Assembly (NCBI GenBank): GCA_963723235.1 | Contig: CAVRPV010000009.1 | Span: forward strand, 1-52,170 | DNA: 52,170 nt | Source: CAIRTM01 sp963723235 | Lineage (GTDB): Bacteria; Desulfobacterota; WTBG01; CAIYCZ01; CAIRTM01 | Direction of reading: 5' to 3' | Shown: piece by piece, positions 36,240 through 44,378 of the stretch | Layout: the number at the start of each line of letters is the position of its first letter | How positions within the stretch are numbered: position 1 is the first letter of the stretch | The notes under the pieces: generated by a model | What the model saw: the letters and a program-made list of their open reading frames with translations, nothing else | Database searches by the model: none | Told to the model about the DNA's origin: nothing | Translations under genes and position numbers: made by a program

Positions 36240-36823
36240 ATGTATAAATCATCTGTTGTGAGCGCCATATCTTCTGACATGGAACGGTCAATAGCAACAA
36301 TAGTCACGGCGTTTACGCTCGACCCGTTAATGCGTTGGATGCTCCCGAACCAAGACAGTATTTAGTCTACCTTCCTAAATTCACAAAATTTTTTGCTGGG
36401 GGCGCGTTCGACCATGCATCGGCATATCGTTCCGAGGATTTCAATGCAGCGGCACTGTGGTTGCCCCCGGGAATCAGCCCTGACAAGAAATCCCTTGCGC
36501 AAGTCATGCAGGAAGCTGTAGCGCCCGCATTGCAGGACGAGGTTTTCGCCTTGTTCGAAAAGGTTGAGGCGGCGCATCCGGATACTGAACACTGGTATCT
36601 CCCGACCATTGGCGTTGACCCGTTATGCCAAGGGAAGGGATATGGCTCGGCCCTCCTGTCGTGCGGACTTGAAATATGTGATCGCAACCACGTGGCCGCC
36701 TATCTGGAGTCAACCAACCCTAAAAATATCCCGCTGTACCAGCGTTTTGGCTTTGAGATTGTCGGGGAAATACAGGCAGGCAGTTCGCCAGCTATCACAC
36801 CGATGTTCCGGGCTGCTCGGTAA
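36240..36823 (+). pseudogene. GNAT acetyltransferase in a cassette, one-base frameshift
   Basis: The first frame gives DMERSIATIVTAFTLDPLMR. From about 36350 another frame gives YLVYLPKFTKFFAGGAFDHA, then HWYLPTIGVDPLCQGKGYGS (acetyl-CoA binding loop QGKGYGS), ESTNPKNIPLYQRFGFEIVG and a terminal ITPMFRAAR. The related gene at 38456 is 585 nt; this one is 584, so a one-base deletion explains the break. GNAT enzymes move an acetyl group from acetyl-CoA to amines; substrate unknown. It follows attC 1 and precedes attC 2. Confidence 0.88.
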
Positions 36824-36841
36824 ATTCTTGAAAGAAGTGCA

Positions 36842-36898
36842 ACCTAACAAGTCACTGCAGCCGACCGCTTTCAGCGGCGGCTGACCTTTTCGTTATAC
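36842..36898 (+). repeat. attC site 2
   Basis: A 57-bp site. ACCTAAC (36842-36848) fits RYYYAAC exactly and GTTATAC (36892-36898) fits GTTRRRY at all but one position. The core CAGCCGACCGC-tttca-GCGGCGGCTG folds into ten base pairs with one unpaired A on the 5' arm, the extrahelical base that guides integrase in attC sites. Confidence 0.85.
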
Positions 36899-36920
36899 AT
36901 CACAAAGCAATCCGCCAGCC

Positions 36921-38195
36921 ATGAGCAGATTTTTATTTTCCACACTGGGATCTCTGGGCGATGTGCATCCGTATATTGCGGTTGCCCGGGCGCTTATTGC
37001 GCAGGGCCATCAAGCTGTTATCGCGACATCGGAAGACCACCGGACGGTGATAGAGGGTGCAGGGGTTGAATTTTGCGCCATGTATCCTGCCATGGCGCAA
37101 AAGGATGACTATCAGGCACTGGTGAAAAGGCTGTTTGAAGCGCGGCGCGGGCCCAAATAACTTATCTGCCGGATAGTCCTGCCGCAGCTGCGCCCAGCCT
37201 ATGAGTGCCTGCTTGAGGCCTCACGCGGCGCGGACATACTTGTCTCGCATCCCCTGGCCATGGCGCTGCCTTTGGTGGCCGAAAAGCTCGGCATCCCCCG
37301 CGTTGCAACCGTGCTGTCGCCCATGATTTTCATGTCACCCTATGACCCGCCGGTTATCCCTGATGCACTCTGGCTGAACAGGCTGCGTATTTTCGGTCCG
37401 GGGTTTAACCGCTTTCTGTTCACAGTTGCAAAGCGAGGATGAGAAGGTGGGAAAGGCCTCTGCACAAACTTCGCAAAGAACTCGGCCTTGCTCCTGTACG
37501 CCATTCAGCACTGTTTGAAGGGCAATATTCACCCCTGCTTAACCTGGCCCTGTTTGACCCGCAGCTGGCCAAGCCGCAACCGGACTGGCCCAACAACACG
37601 CGCATCTGCGGCAGCCCGATTTTTGACGGCGAATTGCCGGACAATGCTGACCTTGATGATCTGGAACAATTTCTTGCCGATGGAGAAGCCCCGATTGTTT
37701 TTGCCCTCGGGTCATCGGCCGTGTGGATTGCCGGTGATTTCTGGGATAAGGCCATTGCTGCAACTGTCGCGCTTGGACGGCGTGCGGTGTTATTGACCGG
37801 CCCTACTGTGCCGGAATCGTTACCGGACACTATCCGGGCATATTCCTACCTGCCGTATTCAATGGTTTTTCCGCATGCGGCTGCTATAGTGCATCAGGCA
37901 GGTGTGGGAACACTGGCGCAGGCAATGCGAGCAGGGCGTCCGCAGCTCATTGTGCCCGTTGCATTCGACCAGCCCGACAATGCCCGACGAACCTGCGCGC
38001 TCGGCCTTGGCGCGGACTGTCCCGTTTCGAAAAGCAACCGCACAACTGCTGGCCTCAGAACTATCCATGCTGCTGGATTCAGCGAGCTATGCCGATGCAG
38101 CGCACAGAATGGCTGCTTCACTGCAAGAAGTTGATGGCGCAACCTGCGCGGCACAAGCATTGATCGCCTGCGCTAAAGGACAAAGCCCCGTCTAA
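36921..38195 (+). pseudogene. MGT-type glycosyltransferase (GT1), several breaks
   Basis: Starts MSRFLFSTLGSLGDVHPYIA and VARALIAQGHQAVIATSEDH, the N-terminal half of UDP-glycosyltransferase-like (GT1/YjiC) proteins. It stops in frame near 37160, resumes with LPQLRPAYECLLEASRGADI and VSHPLAMALPLVAEKLGIPR, breaks near 37440, resumes with LRKELGLAPVRHSALFEGQY and VFALGSSAV, then HAAAIVHQAGVGTLAQAMRA and GRPQLIVPVAFDQPDNARR (the donor-binding motif). A last shift near 38010 gives ATAQLLASELSMLLDSASYA. Full-length architecture, so small indels or decay. It would glycosylate small molecules or lipids. It is unusually long for a cassette gene. Confidence 0.82.
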
Positions 38196-38455
38196 AAAAT
38201 TTCACCCGCCAAATTTCCGATGATATATAGACCTCTATATAACCACGGAATTAACGGTAATATATAGAATCTGGGATTATAAATTTGACAAAATTACCAC
38301 CTTTTGCAATAAATCTTTTCGGGCAATTCCAGCAAATGTAGACGTCTATATAATATATGTTAGGTGTTAGGGCATACATCAATAAAACTTTAGAAACGTT
38401 GAACGATGCCGTATTTTAATTTGACACAGTAGAAAATTGCTTTAAGGAGTGAAAA
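38196..38455. other. AT-rich spacer with palindromes between two cassette genes
   Basis: About 260 bp where an attC would be expected. I see TATATAGA-CC-TCTATATA near 38224-38241 and TAGACGTCTA near 38339, plus GTTAGGTGTTAGGGC near 38359-38374, which contains R'-box-like sequence. No full attC fold is visible. Its strong AT bias differs from its neighbours. Confidence 0.5.
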
Positions 38456-39040
38456 ATGTTTACGCCGTCAGTAATAGTCGCTTCTGCCTTGGAGAGAGAC
38501 CGATCAATGGCAACCCTCGTGACCGCGTTCACAGCGGACCCGTTAATTCGCTGGCTGTTCCCCGATGCACATCGTTTTCTCAGCTACTTTCCCCAATTCA
38601 ATAAATACTTTGCCGGGAGCGCTTTTGACCACAATTCTGCATATAGCTCCGATGACTTTGGCGCCACAGCGCTGTGGCTTCCACCCGGTGTAGGCCCAGA
38701 CGAGGAGGCGCTTGGTGCTGTCATCGCGGAAGGCATAGATGGACGCCGACAGGAGGAAGTTTTCGCAGTTTTTGAACAGGTTAAGGCTTCGCATCCAGGG
38801 GTGGCTCATTGGTACCTTCCCGTTATCGGTGTTGACCCCTTGCGACAAGGCAAGGGTTATGGCTCTGCTCTCCTCGCGCATGGCCTTGCAGTATGCGATC
38901 GCAGCCACATCGCGGCTTACCTTGAGGCAACCAAACCAGCGAATATACCATTCTACAAACGCTTTGGATTCGAGGTGGTAAAAACTATTCAAGTTGGCAG
39001 TTCGCCACCGATAACACCGATGTTCCGAACAGCACGCTAG
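38456..39040 (+). CDS. GNAT acetyltransferase in a cassette, intact
   Basis: 194 residues, homologous end to end to the broken gene at 36240. Motifs: SMATLVTAFTADPLIRWLFP, then AFDHNSAYSSDDFGATALWL, HWYLPVIGVDPLRQGKGYGS (acetyl-CoA loop), DRSHIAAYLEATKPANIPFY and a terminal ITPMFRTAR. AAGGAG precedes the ATG. Substrate unknown; GNATs are common in integron cassettes and may modify antibiotics, polyamines or proteins. It is followed by attC 3, nearly identical to attC 2, so the two GNAT cassettes may come from the same ancestor. Confidence 0.93.
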   Translation: MFTPSVIVASALERDRSMATLVTAFTADPLIRWLFPDAHRFLSYFPQFNKYFAGSAFDHNSAYSSDDFGATALWLPPGVGPDEEALGAVIAEGIDGRRQEEVFAVFEQVKASHPGVAHWYLPVIGVDPLRQGKGYGSALLAHGLAVCDRSHIAAYLEATKPANIPFYKRFGFEVVKTIQVGSSPPITPMFRTAR

Positions 39041-39059
39041 AAAGTTGGATGCGATTCGG

Positions 39060-39115
39060 CCCTAACACTCACTTCAGCCGACCGCTTTCAGCGGCGACTG
39101 ACCTTTTCGTTAAAT
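39060..39115 (+). repeat. attC site 3
   Basis: A 56-bp site. CCCTAAC (39060-39066) and GTTAAAT (39109-39115, perfect GTTRRRY) bound the stem CAGCCGACCGC-tttca-GCGGCGACTG. It is nearly identical to attC 2, with the same unpaired A and one mismatch in the stem. Confidence 0.85.
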
Positions 39116-39131
39116 TTCAAGGAGATGAAAT

Positions 39132-39371
39132 ATGCAAATGCCAATGATAGTAATTTTCGCATATATCGCAATTGCATTCGGACTGCTGAGCATAATTGCC
39201 AGACATTTTTCCCCAAGTGTATTTTGGAAACTTGAACCCATGAAAGAAAAATGGGGCGCTAAAAAGGGATATGCTTTGCACTTTATAGGTTACACTCTTG
39301 TACCTTTAATATTCGGAATCAGGATATTGGGTGTTTATTATGGTTGGTTTAAAATTCAACAACCGGCTTGA
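39132..39371 (+). CDS. Small two-helix membrane protein in a cassette
   Basis: 79 residues: an N-terminal helix (VIFAYIAIAFGLLSIIA), a cytosolic loop FWKLEPMKEKWGAKKGYALH and a second helix (FIGYTLVPLIFGIRILGVYY). I do not recognise the family. The ribosome-binding site CAAGGAG is strong and lies just after the R' box of attC 3, as expected for a cassette start. Its stop codon lies inside attC 4, also typical. No function is proposed. Confidence 0.8.
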   Translation: MQMPMIVIFAYIAIAFGLLSIIARHFSPSVFWKLEPMKEKWGAKKGYALHFIGYTLVPLIFGIRILGVYYGWFKIQQPA

Positions 39372-39419
39372 GAGGAACGCGGCAAAAATCAGCCGCGCCC
39401 CTCATCCGTAACGTTGGTC
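39354..39419 (+). repeat. attC site 4
   Basis: ATTCAAC (39354-39360) fits RYYYAAC exactly; GTTGGTC (39413-39419) fits GTTRRRY at all but one position. Between them CGCGGC and GCCGCG pair, extended by GAG/CTC, with unpaired bases. 66 bp. It overlaps the 3' end of the small membrane protein gene. Confidence 0.7.
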
Positions 39420-39489
39420 TGGAAATATAATTGAAAACCCATATCGATCGTGCTATTGTAATACGAAAATAATCGATGGAGGTTTTGAC

Positions 39490-39696
39490 ATGCAATCAGT
39501 AACCGTATCACCAAAATTTCAAGTTGTTATACCGAAAACTGTACGAGAGTCCATGCATCTTCGACCAGGGCAAAAAATGCAGGTTGTAGAATATGCCGGA
39601 CGCATCGAGCTTATACCGGAACGCGATATAAAAGAACTCCGTGGCTTCCTCAAGGGCATCAATACCGAATTTAAGCGAGAGAAAGACAGACTATGA
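39490..39696 (+). CDS. AbrB-type antitoxin
   Basis: 68 residues: SVTVSPKFQVVIPKTVRESM and LRPGQKMQVVEYAGRIELIP form the swapped-hairpin AbrB/MazE DNA-binding fold. The tail LRGFLKGINTEFKREKDRL should bind the toxin. GGAGG precedes the ATG. It overlaps the next gene by 4 nt (ATGA), the usual toxin-antitoxin arrangement. Confidence 0.9.
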   Translation: MQSVTVSPKFQVVIPKTVRESMHLRPGQKMQVVEYAGRIELIPERDIKELRGFLKGINTEFKREKDRL

Positions 39697-40067
39697 ATAT
39701 CGTAGATTCTTCCGGCTGGCTCGCATATTTCGCAGATGAGCTCAATGCCAGGCATTTTCTACCACCTTTGCATGATGCAGCGTCGCTTATTGTTCCATCA
39801 ATAACACTATATGAGGTTTTCAAGGTGATTTATCGGGAGTCAACCGAGAATGAAGCCCTGCAGGCAATTGTTGCCATGCAAAAAGGAACCGTAGTGGATT
39901 TAAAAGCACCACTGGCGATTGCTGCATCAAAGCTGAGCCTGGAATATAATCTTCCAATGGCAGACAGTATTATTCTCGCAACGGCGCTGGAATTTAATGC
40001 CATCCTCTGGACCCAGGATTCGGATTTTAAATCCATACCAAACGTGAAGTACTTTCCCAAAAAATGA
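39693..40067 (+). CDS. VapC PIN-domain toxin (second pair)
   Basis: 124 residues of PIN type: MNIVDSSGWLAYFADE (first Asp), SITLYEVFKVIYRES (Glu), NLPMADSIILATALEF (Asp) and LWTQDSDFKSIPNVKYF (final Asps). All acidic metal ligands are present. It is partnered with the AbrB-type antitoxin and forms the last cassette. It is not close in sequence to the first VapC. Confidence 0.92.
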   Translation: MNIVDSSGWLAYFADELNARHFLPPLHDAASLIVPSITLYEVFKVIYRESTENEALQAIVAMQKGTVVDLKAPLAIAASKLSLEYNLPMADSIILATALEFNAILWTQDSDFKSIPNVKYFPKK

Positions 40068-40072
40068 GCAGG

Positions 40073-40129
40073 GGCCAACCTAGCACTCCAGCCGCCCGCT
40101 TGCAGCAGTAGGTGACCTTTGCGTTACTA
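40073..40129 (+). repeat. attC site 5 (end of the array)
   Basis: GGCCAAC (40073-40079) and GTTACTA (40123-40129) bound CACTCCAGCCGCCCGC-ttgca-GCAG and TAGGTGACCTTTGC. It is homologous to sites 2 and 3 over its full length but more diverged. 57 bp. A MITE starts two bases further on. Confidence 0.75.
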
Positions 40130-40131
40130 GA

Positions 40132-40263
40132 GCATTGCACAAAATTCCATAGCCGTTATTGCCCCCCCTGTCATCTCGACCAAAGGGAGAGATCTTATTG
40201 ATAAAAGAAAGATTTCTCCCTTCGCTCGAAATGACCTCGTGGTTAAATCGTTTTGTTACATGC
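40132..40263 (-). mobile_element. 132-bp MITE, copy 2
   Basis: Inverted copy of 30695-30826, same length and closely similar. It is flanked by TA (CTAGAGCAT... and ...ATGCTCTAAG), and here the inverted repeat extends into AGAGCAT/ATGCTCT. It sits immediately after the last attC, so it could mark or cap the array's end. Confidence 0.75.
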
Positions 40264-40348
40264 TCTAAGCAAACCCATTCGGAATGCCGCCCGGTAATAT
40301 TAGAGAATAAGCAAGGCAAGACAGAGCCGGTGGTTTTAAAGACGCAGC

Positions 40349-41101
40349 TCAGGCGCTTGAACCACCGGAGCGTACGATGCGAAGCTTGGTAAGAAGGCGG
40401 TCGACAAGCCGCGTGCGCGGCCAGGGCACGCTGTTTTCAACCGTAGTGATCTGATAATTATCATCAAGCAGACAGTAGCCCTTCCAGCTGCCGGGCAGGC
40501 CCTGAAACGCTGTGGTGTCATCCTGCGTGCTGAACCATTTGTGATGATGGCCGAACAGCCACAGGCGCGGCTTGAAATGCTCCAGCAGTTCGCGGCTGCG
40601 CGGAAATCCGGTTTCTCCGAAATATTCCAGGCCCGGCGTGTTGGGCACGCCGATGCCGTTCGGGCAGTCGTGTGAGATGATGATATCGACCTGATCAGGC
40701 GGCAAAGCCAGGCAGCTTTCAATCTGATGATCCTTGATTTCGGAGCCGGGCTGGGTGTTAAACGCGTCCATGTAGGCCGATCCTCCCAGGCACAGCATGC
40801 GGTAAGGGCCGATTGCCTGTACGCTGGCGCGCGGCAGGTGCGTGAAAAAGGTGCCGTTATAGCGGGCAAGCAGGGAATCGAACTCCCTGAAATCCTCATG
40901 GTTGCCTTCGATAAAATACAGCGGGCGCAGGAAGCGGCCCTGACGCTTCACAAAGAAGGCGTGCAGATGTTCCCGGTACATGCCAAAATCGCCAAGATGC
41001 ACAACGCAGTCAATTGTTACGCCCATTGTGCTTTCAGCATGTTCGATCTGACGATTGACAATGTCGTAATAACAGTGGGTATCGGCAATAACAAGAATCA
41101 T
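40349..41101 (-). CDS. Calcineurin-like metallophosphoesterase
   Basis: 250 residues with all metal-binding motifs: MILVIADTHCYYD (DxH), VVHLGDFGMY (GD), YFIEGNHEDFREF (GNHE), IIISHDCPNG (H) and LWLFGHHHKWFS (GHxH). The substrate may be a nucleotide, protein or phosphodiester. Its ATG overlaps the stop of the sensor gene by 4 nt, so the two are translated together and may be functionally linked. Confidence 0.9.
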   Translation of the reverse strand: MILVIADTHCYYDIVNRQIEHAESTMGVTIDCVVHLGDFGMYREHLHAFFVKRQGRFLRPLYFIEGNHEDFREFDSLLARYNGTFFTHLPRASVQAIGPYRMLCLGGSAYMDAFNTQPGSEIKDHQIESCLALPPDQVDIIISHDCPNGIGVPNTPGLEYFGETGFPRSRELLEHFKPRLWLFGHHHKWFSTQDDTTAFQGLPGSWKGYCLLDDNYQITTVENSVPWPRTRLVDRLLTKLRIVRSGGSSA

Positions 41102-44029
41102 GACAGGCCTTCACGCTGACCGGTGAAGTCATAGCTCAGCCGTGTCTGAAAATGTTTTATCTGCGAAAAGATTTCTTTGAGCAATCGTTGCTCAATATTT
41201 GACAGCGAGCGCGGGTTAATGAAGTTGTCCGGCGGCAAACCCTTGCTCAGCGCGTCCGCCTGATTGCGCAGACGTATCTGCATCAGGTAGGTATAGGCCT
41301 GCGTCATTTCATGGTAGTTCTGAAGCGACATAACATTCTTCTCATGCAAATGCTTCAGCCGCTCAAGGGTATTGACGGCGTCAATATTCTGCTGCAGCGC
41401 GTAAATCCGCGCATAGTCCACCATGGGCAGCATGGCGGCCTTGATATCAAAGGCTTTTCCATGACGCCCTTTTTCTTCAACCACAAAGGAGCCGAAAACC
41501 CCCAGGGGCGGATTGAGCTGCAAGACATTCCGGGCCAGCAGCTGGAAAAAGCGCGGGTGCTGGGCGATGACTTCATGGAGATGGCGGTGCAGCTGCGCGG
41601 CAAAATCTTCTTCTCCCCAGGCGCAGCGGAAATCAAAGAAAATTTTTGTGCGCAGCAGATCCTCGGCACTGCCCTGCGAAATCCAGCGCGTAAAAGAGCG
41701 CTTCCACTCAGACAGCGGCTGGCACCACTGCGGGTTTCGGGCCATATTGTCGCCGTCGCAAAAGCGATAGCCGGCTTCATTGAGCCAGGAGCAGACTGTT
41801 TCAGCCAGCGCAAGAAAATACTGCTGCACGCCCTGGCTAAGCAGTTCGGGCGGCACATCCTCAAAAACAATCGCGTTATCCTGATCGGTCTGCAGGGTCT
41901 GCTCGCTGCGGCCTTCGCTGCCGAACACCAGGAAACAGAAACGAACCGGGGGCTGTCCGTGCTGCTGCATGGCCAGCTCTATAAGCCGTTTCAGCAGGGT
42001 ATCGGCAACCATTGCACTTAAATTATTGATATATTCCGGCCGGGCACCGCTTTGAATCAGGTTGGTGATCAGGAAGGACAAGGTGGTGCGCTGTGCGAAA
42101 ATAGCTTCCGGGGTTGCGGCCTGCTGTATGCGGCGCAACAGCACCGCAGGGGAGTACTTCTGCAGCGGGGTTATCATGGCATGCGTTACCATGCCGGTGA
42201 TTTTTCCCTGTTCATCAACAACGGGCACATGCGAAATCGCGTGCTGCTCCATCAAGAGGCCCACCTCAAATATGCGGGCTGTGCGCTCGGCGGTAATAAC
42301 CGGACTTGACATGATCTGCGCAACCGGACGTTCAAGATCTGTGTTTGTATCAGCCATCAGGGCGCACAGATCGCGGCTCGTGATGATGCCCGCGGGCTGG
42401 TTGTCATCAAGCACGACCGCGCAATCCCTGCCGTGCTCAGTCATCAGCCGGGAGGCTTCCTGCACGGATGTGTGCGCATCGCAGGTCACAACCCCGCCCT
42501 GCGGCAGCGTGTCAAGCGATTGGCCGAAAAAGAACAGGGCGGCCTGCGTCTCGGAAAGCAGGCGTTCGCGCTCCTCATCCCTTGCGACCAGATCGCTTAC
42601 ATCTTCGACAATGCCGTCGAAATACTGAACTTTGCCCTGCTCATCGCGCACTGGCCACGGCCCAGATTGAGCCGCTGAAAACAGTGCCGTCTTTGCGGCG
42701 CAGGCGCACGATTTCGCGCTCAAGCGCGCCGTTCTCGACGATCGCGCCAAGCCTGCGCATCTCCTCGGGGTTCTGATAGAGATCCTGCACCGGGCAGGCC
42801 AGCAGTTCTTCGCGGGACTCAAAGCCGAACAGCGTAACCATGGCAGGGTTGACCTCGATGAAAACCGGCCGGCTGCCCGCGGTGCGCCGGTAAAGCCCGA
42901 CGTTGAGATTATGAGCCAGCGTTCTGAATTTGGACTCACTGGCCTCAAGGGCGTCTTCAGCCTCTTTTCGCGTGGTTATATCGGTCACACCCATGATAAA
43001 GCCCCGGCGCTGCCCGATCGTGATCTGCGACGCGGAAAGAATAACGTCTTTGATCTCTTTGCTGCGGGTAATCATCTGCGCTTCGGACTGCTCAGGAACC
43101 TGTTTGCCGGCAAACAGGTCGCGGGTGTAGGCGGTTCCGGGATGCTGCGGATCATCGTTGAAAATTTCATGCGGCTGCATACCGGCAAATTCGGCCTGCG
43201 AGTATCCCAGCAGATTTGAAATCATCTGATTGGCGTACATGAATTTCCCCTCCAGGGCCATGAGCATGCCCTCGGAGGAGGATTCAACCAGGGTACGGTA
43301 TTTTTCTTCTGATTCGCGCAGGGCCTGCTCGGCAAGGGCTCGCTGCCGCTCAGTGTTAAAGGTACTGACAATAATGGTCGCCAGCAGTACGGAGACAACC
43401 CCGAGAATGACAAGCGAGATCTGGATGATGCTGCTGGTGATCCGGGCGATCTCGAGGCGCACATCTTCGATGTAGATTCCGGTTCCGATGATCCAGCCCC
43501 AGGGCGCGAAACCTTTCACATATGATATTTTGGGAACAATCCTGGTTGTGTCATCCTGCCACTGCCACTGGTACTCTACATACCCGGCCCCGTCGCGGCG
43601 GACAACATCCACCATTTCTACAAACAGCTTTTTCCCGCTGGGATCTTTGTAATCGCTCAAATCAGTGTTATTCAGATCGCTGCGGTAGGGATGAATAATC
43701 ATGCGGGGGTGCATGTCGTTGATCCAGAAATAATCTTTCATCCGTTCGCCGTAGTGCAGATTTTTGACCTGCGCAATAGCCTGTTGCTGGGCCTCCTGTC
43801 TGGTCAACAGGCCCTTTTGTTCATCGTTTTCAAATTTTGCCAGAATGTTCCAGGCGGCATTGGTGAGCTCGCGAATCATCTCGCGCTTACGCTCAAGACT
43901 GTTGTATTCAATGGTTGGAATAATGATGGTAAAAAGTGCCACCACGAACAAAACGATGGTCAAAATCGTCGGCACAACAATGCGCAGCAGAAACGATTGC
44001 CACTGATCAGGGATGTGCAGTGAACGCAT
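41098..44029 (-). pseudogene. Cache-PAS-PAS-CBS-CBS-DUF294 sensor/nucleotidyltransferase, one frameshift
   Basis: About 977 residues when joined near 42655. Order: helix (residues 14-36, RIVVPTILTIVLFVVALFTI); Cache domain (ERMKDYFWINDMHPRMIIHP; GFAPWGWIIGTGIYIEDV); second helix; PAS 1 (LVESSSEGMLMALEGKFMYA); PAS 2 (KFRTLAHNLNVGLYR; IEVNPAMVTLFGFESREELL); two CBS domains (EASRLMTEHGRDCAVVLDDN; VAQIMSSPVITAERTARIFE); then a DUF294 nucleotidyltransferase (CFLVFGSEGRSEQTLQTDQD, the GSxGRxEQ...TDQDNA motif) and a DUF294 C-terminal helical domain. CBS-DUF294 is known; the fusion to a ligand-sensing Cache half is notable. One extra base splits PAS 2 from the rest. It may tune nucleotide-transfer activity to an external ligand. 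Confidence 0.85.
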
Positions 44030-44191
44030 AGTCGTCCTGTTAAAGAAGTTATTGAGGCACGCGAAAAAATTCTGCGCCGCACCTCTTGTATCGCCTGCTT
44101 TTAATAAGTCTGTTAAAAACTAATAGCGTAAAAGCGTCAAAACATCAAGGCCGGACAAAAAGCTGTCGTATCCCGGCGCAGGCATCTGTTC

Positions 44192-44220
44192 TTGACACTT
44201 GTTGTACCATAAGCTATATA
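44192..44220 (+). promoter_or_regulatory. Promoter of the radical SAM gene
   Basis: TTGACA (44192-44197) and TATATA (44215-44220), 17 bp apart. It would give a leader of about 150 nt before the ATG at 44379, with hairpins (see next). Confidence 0.7.
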
Positions 44221-44240
44221 TATAGAACACGAAAAACGCA

Positions 44241-44322
44241 GGCGTATGAATGCCTGCCTGACGGCTGTACAAACATGGTAAAGCATAAGCCCCAGGCGGA
44301 AGTCTCCATCCGGGGCTTTATC
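44241..44322 (+). promoter_or_regulatory. Structured leader with mini-ORF upstream of the radical SAM gene
   Basis: Two hairpins: GCAGGC...GCCTGC (about 44241-44261) and AAGCCCC...GGGGCTT (about 44288-44321). A 12-codon frame starting at ATG 44246 (MNACLTAVQTW-stop) overlaps the first one. This looks like a leader that could control transcription or translation. No known riboswitch class is recognised. Confidence 0.35.
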
Positions 44323-44378
44323 ATTCCACTCCGGCACTCATTGAAGTACTTCCATAATCAAATTGAAAGCAGACACTG

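Noticed and set aside
36137..40129. CRISPR-like reading of the repeated attC segments
   Set aside because: The repeats are 200-1900 bp apart, separated by whole genes, and have attC boxes; no regular short spacers exist anywhere in the window.
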